From the NCBI GenBank assembly GCA_945860645.1, contig CAMATG010000007.1, positions 1 to 38,588 of the forward strand: a DNA stretch of 38,588 nucleotides, given 5' to 3'. Each line of letters begins with the position of its first letter. The first letter of the stretch is position 1. Of the stretch, positions 16,073 through 24,690 are shown in pieces. Under the pieces are notes generated by a model that had not been told where the DNA came from, searched no databases, and saw nothing but the letters and a program-made list of their open reading frames with translations. Made by a program: the position numbers and the translations under genes. Origin of the DNA: Candidatus Sulfopaludibacter sp. SbA3. Its GTDB lineage: Bacteria > Acidobacteriota > Terriglobia > Bryobacterales > Bryobacteraceae.

Positions 16073-16804
16073 ATGCATCCCAACGCTGCCCAATCCGCAC
16101 CGGCCGCCTTCGGCTCCGAGCGGCGCGCCGAAAATCTATCCTGGGTCTTCCAGGAGATATTCACTGTTATCGAGCGGTTGCGCTCCAACCGGCAGCCGGT
16201 CACGGACGCCAATGCCTTTCGCCATCAGGTCCGGGAAGCGATCAAAATGGCCGATCAGGAAGCCAAGAACCGCGGCTACGACGGGGAGGAGATCAAACTG
16301 GCGATCTTCGCCGTCATCGCGTTTCTCGATGAATCGATCCTGAATCTGCGCCTGCCCGTGTTCGCCGACTGGCCGCGACAGCCCATGCAGGAAGAGTATT
16401 TCGGCCACCATGTGGCCGGCGAAATTTTCTTCCAGCATCTGCAAAAGCTGCTGACGATGAATGACTCGCAGTCCCTGGCCGACCTGCTGGAGGTCTTTCA
16501 ACTCTGCCTCCTCCTCGGCTTCATGGGCCGGTATTCGCTCGGCAATCGTGGCGACCTGCAGCCCATCCTCCACGCGACCTCAGAGAAAATCCACCGCATT
16601 CGCCGGACCAACATCGCCATCTCCCCGTTCGGCATGCTCCCGCCACCCGGCGCCTCAGCGCCGAGCGGCAACGACCCGTGGGTAAAGCGATTCATGATCA
16701 TCGCCATCAGCTGCGTTGTCATCACCCTCGGTCTCTTCGGGACCTACTATTACCTGCTTTCCAACGGCATCAGCAGCCTCGCGTCGCTGGCCCGCGGCCG
16801 CTAA
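16073..16804 (+). CDS. tssL: TssL/DotU-family inner-membrane protein
   Basis: This 243-residue protein has the IcmH/DotU cytoplasmic domain: FQEIFTVIERLR, FAVIAFLDESIL, the EEYFGHHVAGEIFFQHL segment and the LLGFMGRYS motif. A single C-terminal membrane helix follows near residues 205-230 (FMIIAISCVVITLGLFGTYY) with a short periplasmic tail. TssL forms the T6SS membrane complex with TssM and TssJ. This form lacks an OmpA-like peptidoglycan-binding extension. The GAGGAG ribosome site is unusually close, 3 nt before the ATG. It is followed after 17 bp by tssM. Confidence 0.9.
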   Translation: MHPNAAQSAPAAFGSERRAENLSWVFQEIFTVIERLRSNRQPVTDANAFRHQVREAIKMADQEAKNRGYDGEEIKLAIFAVIAFLDESILNLRLPVFADWPRQPMQEEYFGHHVAGEIFFQHLQKLLTMNDSQSLADLLEVFQLCLLLGFMGRYSLGNRGDLQPILHATSEKIHRIRRTNIAISPFGMLPPPGASAPSGNDPWVKRFMIIAISCVVITLGLFGTYYYLLSNGISSLASLARGR

Positions 16805-16821
16805 TTTAAGGAGCCTCACCC

Positions 16822-19800
16822 ATGTCTCCCGTTCTTCTCGTCATCATCTGTCTCCTTATCTGGATCGGCATCGCCGTCGGCCTGGCCTATCTGATCGGCT
16901 TCACCGGATCGATGTTCTGGATCTTCATCGGCGTGATGAGCATCCTCGGCATCATCGGCGCCGGGGTCTATTTGTGGCTCCGTTCCAAGCAACCGGCCAA
17001 GCCCGGCACCAATAGCGGCGACCCCGAAATCGACGCCTTGTGCAAGGATGTCGACAACAAACTGGCCGTCGCCAAAACCGTCCAGGGCGCCAAGATCAAC
17101 AACCTGCCGCTGGTGTTCCTCATGGGCGAAAACGGCAGCGTGAAGACCACCACGCTGCTCAACAGCGGCTTGGAACCGGAACTTGTTTCCGGTCAGGTTT
17201 ATCAGGACACCAACGTCGTTCCCACCCGGCTGGCGAACGTTTTCCTCGCCCGCCAGACACTGTTCATGGACACCGCCGGTGGCTTCATGAACGATGGCAA
17301 CCGCTGGCAGCGCCTGGTCCGGCGCCTGGCTCCGGGGCAGTTGAAGAGCGTCGTCGGCGCCCAGGCGCAGGCGCCCCGCGCCGCCGTCGTCACCTTCGAT
17401 GGCGAGACGTTTTTCCGCCAGGGCGGCAACGAAGCGGCCACTGTCATTGCCCGCAAGTTGAACGAACGGCTTGTCGAAATCTCCGCCCAATTGGGCATTC
17501 GCGTCCCCGTCTACGTGCTGTTCACCCGCATGGACCGCATGCAGTTCTTCCTCGATTTCGTCCGCAACATCGGCAACGAAGAGGCTCTGCAGATCTTCGG
17601 ATGCACCCTGCCGCTGCCCGCCTTGGACGGCTCCGGCATTTATTCCGAAGACGAAACGCGCCGGATCACCGATCAGTACAGCCTGCTGACGCACTCCCTG
17701 TGCGACAAGCGACTGCTGTTCCTCCCCCGCGAAAATGACCCCACGAAACTCCCCGGTGCCTACGAATTTGCCCGTGAATTCACCAAATTGCGCCGGCCGC
17801 TGGTCCAGTTCCTGGTCGACCTCTGCAAGCCCAGCCAGCTGAAAACCTCGCCCTTTCTGCGCGGGTTCTACTTCTCCGGCGTCCGCCCGATTGTCATCGA
17901 CGATTCGGCCGGCCTCCAGGCCGCCCGCCAGCAGCACGCACCGGCTATCGATGCCGGCCAGGGGGGCGCCACCAAGATCTTCAAACTCGGTCCCGGCGGC
18001 ACCATGGGACAGAACAATCCCAGCTTCACGCCCCAGGTCGGCGCCACGCGCAAAGTCCCGCAGTGGACCTTCCTCGGCCGGCTGTTCAACGACGTCATTC
18101 TGGCCGATCACGAAGCCCAAAGCGCCTCCAGTGCCAGCACCAAAACGTCGATGGCGCAGCGCATCCTGCTCGGCGCCGCCGCGGGCCTTTCGCTGATTGC
18201 TCTCACCGCGTTCACAGTCAGTTTCTTCAACAACCGGACGCTGGAAAATGATGCGTTGGAAGCCGCGCGCGGTATCGCCAGCGTCAACATTACTGACCCC
18301 AACGCCCTCGTCGACAAAGCGTCGCTCGAGAAGCTTGAAACACTGCGCCAGACGCTCCAGAACCTGGATCAGTACAAGGTGGATGGCGCGCCGTACAAGC
18401 TCCGCATGGGCCTCTATTCCGGCAACGACATGTATCCGCACGTCAAGGAAATCTGGTGCCAGAAGTTCAACCAGACCCTCCTCGGGCCCACCCATGGCGG
18501 ACTGCAGCGCATGCTGAAGGGCCTGCCTTCGTCGCCGCAACCCACCGACGATTACGGCACCTATTTCAGCGCCCTGCGAACCTATCTGACGATCACCGTC
18601 TATCCGGACAAGTCCACCAAGGACATCACCGCCGCGGCGCTCTACAACGCCTGGTCGGCCGGCCGCGACGTCAGCGACCGCGCCCAGATCGCCCGCGCGC
18701 AGTTCGACTTCTACGCCGATTATCTGCGCAACTCCGGCGGCTGCCCGCTGCCCTTCGACGCCGAAGCCGGCACCCGCGGCCGTCGCTTCCTGGCGCAGTT
18801 CTCCGGCGTCGATAGTATCTATCAATCGATGCTCGCCTCGGCCAACAAGGCCAACAAGCCCGTCAACTACAACCGCGATATCAAGAACTCGAAAGAGATC
18901 ATCGTCAACGATAAGGACGTCGCCGGCGCCTTCACCAAGGAAGGCTTCGGCACCATGTCGGGCTATATCAAGAACCCCGACCCCTTCTTCGGCGGCGACA
19001 AATGGGTACTCTGCGGCGAAACGTCCAACGCCAAGGACACCGCCCGCACCAGCTGCGACAACGGCGCCGGGTCCATCGACCGTACCAACCTCGCCAAGAA
19101 CCTGACCGACCGCTACACGGCCGACTACATCCGCTCCTGGCGCGGCTACTTCCGCAACTCCACATTCGTGAAGTACAAGGACCTCGAAGACGCTACCGCC
19201 AAGCTCGATCAAATCGTCTCCAACGACACGCCGCTGATGGCGCTCTTCTGGCTCGCCACCCGCAACGTGGCCGTCGAGAACGACAAGATCAAGCTGGCCT
19301 TCCAGCCAATTATGGAAGTGGTGCCGCCGCCGGCCACCGTCCAGAAGTACATCTACGCCGAGAAGAACGGCGTCTACATCGACTCGCTGGCCAAGCTCCA
19401 GAAGGCGCTCTCCGACGCCGTACCCAATCTGAAAACCGATCCCAATGCGGCCAACAAACCCATCGACGCCGCCGGCGATTCGCGCATGCAGGTGAAAGCC
19501 GTGGCGCGGAGCTTCAACCCGGACCCCGATGGCCAGGTGGACCAGATGGCGTTCAAAATCCTGGAGGATCCCATTATTCAGGTGGACCGTTTCCTGAAGG
19601 GCATGGGCAAGGATGAACTCAATGCCAAAGGCGCCGGATTCTGCAACCAGAAGTTTGCCGGCCTGCGCGGCAAGTTCCCCTTCAACCCCGCCGCTAAAGT
19701 CGACGCCACGCTCGACGATGTCGTCAAAGTGTTCCACCCGGGCGATGGCGCCATCTGGGCCTTCATCGACAACGACTTGAAAAAATATGTGAAGAAGGAT

Positions 19801-20328
19801 GGCGGAAAGTGGGTGGGCGTCAACGCCGACAACATCCAGATCAACCCGGCCTTCCTTGCCTTCGCCAACCAGGCGCAGCGCTTCTCCGACATGGTCTTCC
19901 CCGGCGGCTCGCAGCAGCCGAAGATGGTCTACACGTTGACGCCGTTGAAGTCCGACGTCGTCACCGGTAGTTCGCTGACCATCGACGGACAAACCCAGCA
20001 GTTCGGCGCCTCCGGCGGCGGGAAACAGTTCAACTGGCCCGGAAACCAGCAGGGTGTTCGCGGCAGCGTGAAACTAGTGGGCGGCACTGCCTTCGACGTC
20101 GAAGCGCAGTCCGGCATCTGGGGCATCTACCGCTTCATCTACGCGGCCGATCGGGTCACGCCCACCGGCGGCGGCCAGAGCATCGAGTGGATTGTCCGCC
20201 AGGGCAAAGCGGCTAAGCCCATGATCATCGGCGACAAAGAAGCCAGCTACAAATTTGAGGTGAATGTGCCGATCTTCTCTCGTGAATTCAACCAGGCGCT
20301 GCAGTGCGTGCCGCTGGTGGCAAAGTGA
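16822..20328 (+). CDS. tssM: TssM/IcmF-family inner-membrane protein
   Basis: This 1,168-residue protein has two N-terminal membrane helices (residues 5-27 and 31-53), a cytoplasmic NTPase-like domain, a third helix near 455-475, and a large periplasmic part. That part ends in the TssM C-terminal motif FNWPGNQQGVRGSV. The Walker A is GENGSVKTT at 102-110, with Val where the P-loop glycine is expected; the Walker B-like LFMDTAGG is intact (D150). TssM is the structural core of the T6SS trans-envelope complex. AAGGAG lies 8 nt before the start. The long open frame on the opposite strand is a shadow of its codon bias. Confidence 0.9.
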   Translation: MSPVLLVIICLLIWIGIAVGLAYLIGFTGSMFWIFIGVMSILGIIGAGVYLWLRSKQPAKPGTNSGDPEIDALCKDVDNKLAVAKTVQGAKINNLPLVFLMGENGSVKTTTLLNSGLEPELVSGQVYQDTNVVPTRLANVFLARQTLFMDTAGGFMNDGNRWQRLVRRLAPGQLKSVVGAQAQAPRAAVVTFDGETFFRQGGNEAATVIARKLNERLVEISAQLGIRVPVYVLFTRMDRMQFFLDFVRNIGNEEALQIFGCTLPLPALDGSGIYSEDETRRITDQYSLLTHSLCDKRLLFLPRENDPTKLPGAYEFAREFTKLRRPLVQFLVDLCKPSQLKTSPFLRGFYFSGVRPIVIDDSAGLQAARQQHAPAIDAGQGGATKIFKLGPGGTMGQNNPSFTPQVGATRKVPQWTFLGRLFNDVILADHEAQSASSASTKTSMAQRILLGAAAGLSLIALTAFTVSFFNNRTLENDALEAARGIASVNITDPNALVDKASLEKLETLRQTLQNLDQYKVDGAPYKLRMGLYSGNDMYPHVKEIWCQKFNQTLLGPTHGGLQRMLKGLPSSPQPTDDYGTYFSALRTYLTITVYPDKSTKDITAAALYNAWSAGRDVSDRAQIARAQFDFYADYLRNSGGCPLPFDAEAGTRGRRFLAQFSGVDSIYQSMLASANKANKPVNYNRDIKNSKEIIVNDKDVAGAFTKEGFGTMSGYIKNPDPFFGGDKWVLCGETSNAKDTARTSCDNGAGSIDRTNLAKNLTDRYTADYIRSWRGYFRNSTFVKYKDLEDATAKLDQIVSNDTPLMALFWLATRNVAVENDKIKLAFQPIMEVVPPPATVQKYIYAEKNGVYIDSLAKLQKALSDAVPNLKTDPNAANKPIDAAGDSRMQVKAVARSFNPDPDGQVDQMAFKILEDPIIQVDRFLKGMGKDELNAKGAGFCNQKFAGLRGKFPFNPAAKVDATLDDVVKVFHPGDGAIWAFIDNDLKKYVKKDGGKWVGVNADNIQINPAFLAFANQAQRFSDMVFPGGSQQPKMVYTLTPLKSDVVTGSSLTIDGQTQQFGASGGGKQFNWPGNQQGVRGSVKLVGGTAFDVEAQSGIWGIYRFIYAADRVTPTGGGQSIEWIVRQGKAAKPMIIGDKEASYKFEVNVPIFSREFNQALQCVPLVAK

Positions 20329-20382
20329 GGCTGGCGCCAGAAACGCTCAGCGCGATGATACTATGAGACTTCGGACCTCCTG

Positions 20383-21585
20383 ATGCAGCTCCCTGCGCGG
20401 ATTGGCAAATACGAATTGCAGGAATTCCTCGGCGGTGGCATGTCACATGTCTATCGCTCGCAGGACACGGTGCTTGGCCGCACTGTTGCCGTGAAAATTC
20501 TCACGGAACAGGGCTGCTCTGACGCTGAAGCGAAAGCTCGCTTCCTGCAGGAGGCCCGCGTGGCTTCCAGCATCGTTCATGAAAACATCATGAACGTCTT
20601 TGATTTCGGCGAAGAGGGCGGCAAGCCCTATATCGTCATGGAGTTTCTCCGCGGGGAGAATCTGCGTGACGCCATTCGCAACGGCCGCGCCGGCGACATC
20701 CGGAACCGGCTACGCCTGGCGGTGCAGACCGCCAAGGCGCTCGACTACATTCACCAGAAAAAGATCATCCATCGCGACATTAAGCCGGAGAATCTGCAAG
20801 TGGATTCCACCGGCAGGATTAAATTGATGGACTTCGGTATCGCCAAAGCCGAAGGGATGCAACTCACCCGCGCTGGTTTCACCTTGGGCACGCCCTATTA
20901 CATGGCGCCGGAGCAGGTGCTGGGCCAGCAAGTGACGCATCTGGTGGACGTCTATTCCTTCGGCATTTTGCTGTTTGAGATGCTGTGCGGCAACAAGCCG
21001 ATCAGCGGCGACACGATCGAGAAGATTTTCAACAAGATCCTCTATGAACCGCTCGATATGGCGCCGTTACAGGCGGCAGGCGTCGATCCAGAAGTGCTGC
21101 GGATCGTCTCCAAGTGCACGGCCAAACAGCCGCAGGACCGCTATCAGAAGCTGTTTGACACCGCCGTCGACATCGAACGGTATCTGGGCGTCCAAAGCGC
21201 TTCGCGCATGGTGACCACCAGCATGCCCACCATGGGCTCCATGCAGCCGCAGAATCAGCCGTCGCAAACGCCCACATCGGCCACGCGTCCGCCAGCCCAA
21301 ACCGGCTACACCCAGCAGACCCCGCCGCAGACGCAGCAACGGCCAACAACCACCAGCCAGCAACCCGGCAATCAACCCGTCGGGCAAACCGGCTGGCCCC
21401 CCACCCAGCAGACCGGCGCGCGGCCCAATATCAGTGGCACGCAGCAGGTGCCGGAGGGCCTCCCGGGCTTCGTGAAAATCCTCCCGGCTGCTTTACAGAA
21501 CCAAACCGGGGTCATGATTCTCGTCGCGGTTGCCGTTCTGCTCTTCATGGCCGCTATTTATTTTGTGATTAGCTTAGTATCCTAA
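20383..21585 (+). CDS. PknB-type Ser/Thr protein kinase, tail-anchored
   Basis: This 400-residue Hanks-type kinase has all catalytic elements: Gly loop GGGMSHVY (17-24), Lys38 in VAVKIL, Glu57, HRDIKPEN (130-137), DFG (150-152) and APE (175-177). The kinase domain ends near residue 273. It is followed by about 100 residues of Gln/Pro/Thr-rich linker and a C-terminal membrane helix (VMILVAVAVLLFMAAIYFV) with almost nothing beyond it. The kinase is therefore cytoplasmic with no external sensor. It lies 54 bp after tssM and 6 bp before a second kinase, so it is probably part of the same transcript. Likely targets are T6SS parts or the GEFTRMF repeat protein, by inference. Confidence 0.92.
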   Translation: MQLPARIGKYELQEFLGGGMSHVYRSQDTVLGRTVAVKILTEQGCSDAEAKARFLQEARVASSIVHENIMNVFDFGEEGGKPYIVMEFLRGENLRDAIRNGRAGDIRNRLRLAVQTAKALDYIHQKKIIHRDIKPENLQVDSTGRIKLMDFGIAKAEGMQLTRAGFTLGTPYYMAPEQVLGQQVTHLVDVYSFGILLFEMLCGNKPISGDTIEKIFNKILYEPLDMAPLQAAGVDPEVLRIVSKCTAKQPQDRYQKLFDTAVDIERYLGVQSASRMVTTSMPTMGSMQPQNQPSQTPTSATRPPAQTGYTQQTPPQTQQRPTTTSQQPGNQPVGQTGWPPTQQTGARPNISGTQQVPEGLPGFVKILPAALQNQTGVMILVAVAVLLFMAAIYFVISLVS

Positions 21586-21591
21586 TTGCTC

Positions 21592-23241
21592 ATGCAACTT
21601 CCCGCGCGGTTCGGAAAATACGAGCTGCAGGAGTTCCTCGGCGGTGGAATGTCTCACGTCTACCGCGCCGTGGACACTGTGATCGGGCGTGCGGTAGCGG
21701 TGAAAATCCTCACCCCGGACGCTGCTCTCGATAGCGAGGCCAAGGAGCGCTTCCTGCACGAAGCGCGCATCTCGGGCGCCATCCAGCACGACCATATCGT
21801 CACCATTCACGACTACGGCGAAGAGCAGGGCCTGCCCTACATCGTCATGGAGCACCTGCGCGGCGGAGACCTGCGCGATGCCCTCCGCAAAGGCACAGCG
21901 GGCGACGTGATGAATCGCCTCCGCATTGCCGCCGAAATGGCCGCCGCGTTGGAGTACGTTCATTCGCGCGGCGTCATCCACCGGGATATCAAGCCGGAAA
22001 ACGTGTTCCTGGAGGCCTCCGGCCGCTCCAAGCTGATGGACTTCGGCATCTCCAAGGCCGCCGGGTTCAACCTCACCAAGGCCGGCAACACCATGGGCAC
22101 GCCGTTCTACATGTCGCCGGAACAGGTGATGGGCGTCAACATTACGCCGTTGGTCGACGTGTATTCCTACGGCATCGTACTGTACGAAATGTTCACCGGT
22201 GAACGCCTCGTCACCGGCGACAGTATGGAACGCCTGTTCTACGCCATCCTGCACGAAAATCCGAACCCGTCGAAACTCCAGAACGCGGGCCTGCCCCCGG
22301 CCCTGTGCGATTTGATCGTACGCTGCACGGCAAAGAAGCCGGAAGAACGAATCCAAGGGTTTGGCCAGGTACGCCAGGCGTTGGCAAAAATCATCGCGGA
22401 GCCCGGCGGCGGCGCGGCGGCGCCGGTCACGCCCCCAGCGAAAGCCAGCTCCGGCTCCTCGATGGGCCTGATTGCGGCCGCGGTAGTCGGTTTGGTTGTC
22501 ATTGGCGGCGCTCTCTACATGTTCCTGGGCGGGAAATCGGCGACGCCCCCAACACCGAAGTCCTCCGGTCCGGCCGCCACCCTGGCAGCCAAAGGCGGCA
22601 ACATGGCGCTCGTACCCGCCGGCGAGTTCCTGTTTGGCTCCTCGCGGTCGCCGGTGAAACTGCCCGCCTTCTACATGGACAACACCGAAGTCAGCAACAA
22701 GGCCTATCGCGAGTTCGCCAGCGCGGCGAGCCACGCACTGCCGGATGGCTTCGCCGCCGAAGCCCCCACGCTCCCGGTTACCAACATCGGCTATCCCGAT
22801 GCCAAAGAGTTCTGCGCCTGGGCCGGCAAGCGCCTGCCCGACGAGCGCGAGTGGGAGAAGGCCGCGCGCGGCGCCGATGGCCGCAACTACCCGTGGGGCA
22901 ACAACGAAACGGCAGCCAACGCCAACGTCGGCAACAAAGGCCCAGCCCCGGTCGAAAGTTTTGAATCCGGCGCCAGCCCCTACAAGCTGTTGAACATGAC
23001 CGGCAACGTCTGGGAATGGGTAGACCATCCGCACACGCCCAGCGCCCAGGCCATCGCCAGTTTCGGTAAGCTCATGAAACCAGCGCCCACAGCCAGCGAG
23101 CCGTGGCATTACATCAAGGGCGGAGCCTTCGACCGTACTCTGGCCGAAGGCGTAACCTATGAGTGGTCCAGCGTCCCGGGGCGCTTTACCAGTCCCACCA
23201 TTGGCTTCCGCTGCGCCATGGACGTGCCAGAGGCAAAGTAA
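21592..23241 (+). CDS. PknB-type Ser/Thr kinase fused through a membrane helix to a SUMF1/FGE-like domain
   Basis: This 549-residue protein has an intact kinase domain (residues 8-270: GGGMSHVY, K38, HRDIKPEN 130-137, DFG 150-152), a membrane helix at 291-313 and a periplasmic FGE-sulfatase-like domain at about 335-545 (GGNMALVPAGEF, TEVSNKAYREF, RLPDEREWEKAARG, NMTGNVWEW, GFRCAMD). The two-Cys active site of true formylglycine-generating enzymes is absent, so this domain is probably a sensor. In Pseudomonas aeruginosa the SUMF1-like protein TagR acts upstream of the T6SS kinase PpkA; here both functions may be fused. The ATG at 21592 is preferred to a TTG at 21586 because MQLPAR matches the paralogue's start. 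Confidence 0.92.
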   Translation: MQLPARFGKYELQEFLGGGMSHVYRAVDTVIGRAVAVKILTPDAALDSEAKERFLHEARISGAIQHDHIVTIHDYGEEQGLPYIVMEHLRGGDLRDALRKGTAGDVMNRLRIAAEMAAALEYVHSRGVIHRDIKPENVFLEASGRSKLMDFGISKAAGFNLTKAGNTMGTPFYMSPEQVMGVNITPLVDVYSYGIVLYEMFTGERLVTGDSMERLFYAILHENPNPSKLQNAGLPPALCDLIVRCTAKKPEERIQGFGQVRQALAKIIAEPGGGAAAPVTPPAKASSGSSMGLIAAAVVGLVVIGGALYMFLGGKSATPPTPKSSGPAATLAAKGGNMALVPAGEFLFGSSRSPVKLPAFYMDNTEVSNKAYREFASAASHALPDGFAAEAPTLPVTNIGYPDAKEFCAWAGKRLPDEREWEKAARGADGRNYPWGNNETAANANVGNKGPAPVESFESGASPYKLLNMTGNVWEWVDHPHTPSAQAIASFGKLMKPAPTASEPWHYIKGGAFDRTLAEGVTYEWSSVPGRFTSPTIGFRCAMDVPEAK

Positions 23242-23263
23242 GCGGCGGGGCATCGCCCGCCGC
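23242..23263. terminator. GC-rich hairpin between convergent kinase and lysC genes
   Basis: GCGGCGGG (23242-23249) and CCCGCCGC (23256-23263) form a perfect 8-bp stem with a 6-nt loop. It begins right after the kinase stop and lies 14 bp from the lysC stop, in a 36-bp convergent gap. No U-run is seen on either side, so it may stabilise both 3' ends rather than act as a classical intrinsic terminator. Confidence 0.45.
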
Positions 23264-23277
23264 CCGAATCGCCCCTA

Positions 23278-24690
23278 CTAGGCGGAGCGGCCCAATCCGC
23301 ATTCCGCGTGAATGGCCTTCACTGCCCGCTCCAGCCCATCCCGGCTCACCACCAGATTGATGGTCAATTCGCTCGAGCCCTGCGCAATGGCGATGATGCT
23401 GATCCCTTCTTTGGAAACCGCGGTGAACACGCGCCCCGCCAACCCGGGCACGCCGCGCATCCCCTCACCCACTACGGCCAGCAGCCCGACGTTCTCGTCG
23501 ATCTCAAACGGCTTGATGTAGCCGTGCTGAATTTCCAGCGCCAGCGCCTCTTCCAGGCCCTTCAAAACGACGGGCAGCTCGTCCTTCCGCACCAGGAAGC
23601 AGAAGCTCTGCCGGTACGACGAACTCGACAGCGTCAGCACTTCGGCGTTCACGATGTCCAACGCGTCCAGCGCCCGCGCCATCACACGCGTCCCGCTGAT
23701 CGCCGCCGACGCCGGCTCCACCGACACCAGGGCCACATTCGCCATCGACGTCACCGCCCGCGCCCCGCGCGGCTCATCGTCGCGCAACGCCGGCACGATA
23801 TGCGTCCCCGGCGCGGCCAGGTTGAAGGAGTTCTTGCTCCACACCGGAATCTTCTTTTCCACCAACGGCGCCAGCGTCCGCGGATGCAGCACCTTCGCCC
23901 CGTTATAGGCCAGCTCCGCCGCCTCCGCGTAGGTCACTTCATCCAGCACGCGCGCGTCCTTCACCAGCCGCGGATCGGCCGTCATAATGCCATCGACGTC
24001 GGTCCAGATCCACAACTCCTCGGCATCGATGGCGCTCGCCAGAATCGACGCGGAAAAATCGGACCCTCCCCGCCCCAACGTCGTCGGCTTGCCATCGGCC
24101 GTCGCGCCGTTGAAACCCGTCATCACCGCAATCTTGCCGGCATCGAGCAGAGGCACAATCACCTCCGCCGCCCGCGCCCGCGTCGCGCTCATGATCGGCG
24201 TCGCGTTGCCAAACACGGAGTCGGTCACAACAACCTGCGCCGCGTTCACCGACTCGGCCGGGGTCCCGGCTTCCGTCAGGTACGCCGCAATAATCAACGC
24301 CGTCAGCCGCTCGCCAATCGCCACCGCTTCGTCCACCGACCGCGGCGGCCGGTCACCCAGCAGCAACATGCCCTGCGCGATCCGCTCAAATTCACCAACC
24401 AGAACCCCAATGCCCGCCACCACCGCGTCCGGCGCCGCCAGCAACTCGCGCGCCGTCGTCTCGTGGCGATCACGCAACCCGGCGACATTCGCATCCACCG
24501 CCGCCCGGTTCCCGTTCTCCGCCTGCCGCAGCGTCTCCAGCAGCAGATCAGTCACCTTGGACATCGCCGAAACCACAATCGCCACCGGCCGATTAGCTCT
24601 CTCGGCGGCCGTAATCCCAGCCGAGACACGGATCCGGTCGGCACTCCCCATGGACGTGCCGCCGAACTTCATCACGATCGAATTGCTCAA
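23278..24690 (-). CDS. lysC: Aspartate kinase
   Basis: This 470-residue monofunctional aspartokinase makes aspartyl phosphate for lysine, threonine, methionine and diaminopimelate synthesis. KFGGTSMG lies at residues 8-15, TLGRGGSDFSAS and the ELWIWTDVDGIMTADPR segment mark the kinase core, and two C-terminal ACT domains (around VALVSVEPAS and VGLLAVVGEGM) give feedback control. The start is a TTG whose TTGA overlaps the cmk stop, with GGGAG 7 nt upstream; the ATG at 24672 would remove six residues before KFGG and is a weaker choice. It is the last gene of a ferredoxin-cmk-lysC minus-strand operon. Confidence 0.94.
   Translation of the reverse strand: MSNSIVMKFGGTSMGSADRIRVSAGITAAERANRPVAIVVSAMSKVTDLLLETLRQAENGNRAAVDANVAGLRDRHETTARELLAAPDAVVAGIGVLVGEFERIAQGMLLLGDRPPRSVDEAVAIGERLTALIIAAYLTEAGTPAESVNAAQVVVTDSVFGNATPIMSATRARAAEVIVPLLDAGKIAVMTGFNGATADGKPTTLGRGGSDFSASILASAIDAEELWIWTDVDGIMTADPRLVKDARVLDEVTYAEAAELAYNGAKVLHPRTLAPLVEKKIPVWSKNSFNLAAPGTHIVPALRDDEPRGARAVTSMANVALVSVEPASAAISGTRVMARALDALDIVNAEVLTLSSSSYRQSFCFLVRKDELPVVLKGLEEALALEIQHGYIKPFEIDENVGLLAVVGEGMRGVPGLAGRVFTAVSKEGISIIAIAQGSSELTINLVVSRDGLERAVKAIHAECGLGRSA

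Noticed and set aside
16816-19992. A 1,058-codon open frame on the minus strand opposite tssM
   Set aside because: It mirrors the codon-position GC bias of tssM, has no recognisable domain, and its product is a low-complexity Gly/Val/Glu-rich string. tssM has full-length family homology.
22594-23241. The SUMF1/FGE-like domain as the maturation enzyme for the sulfatase at 6214
   Set aside because: The C-terminal active-site cysteine pair is missing; only C541 remains in GFRCAMD, and the domain is tied to a kinase near T6SS genes.
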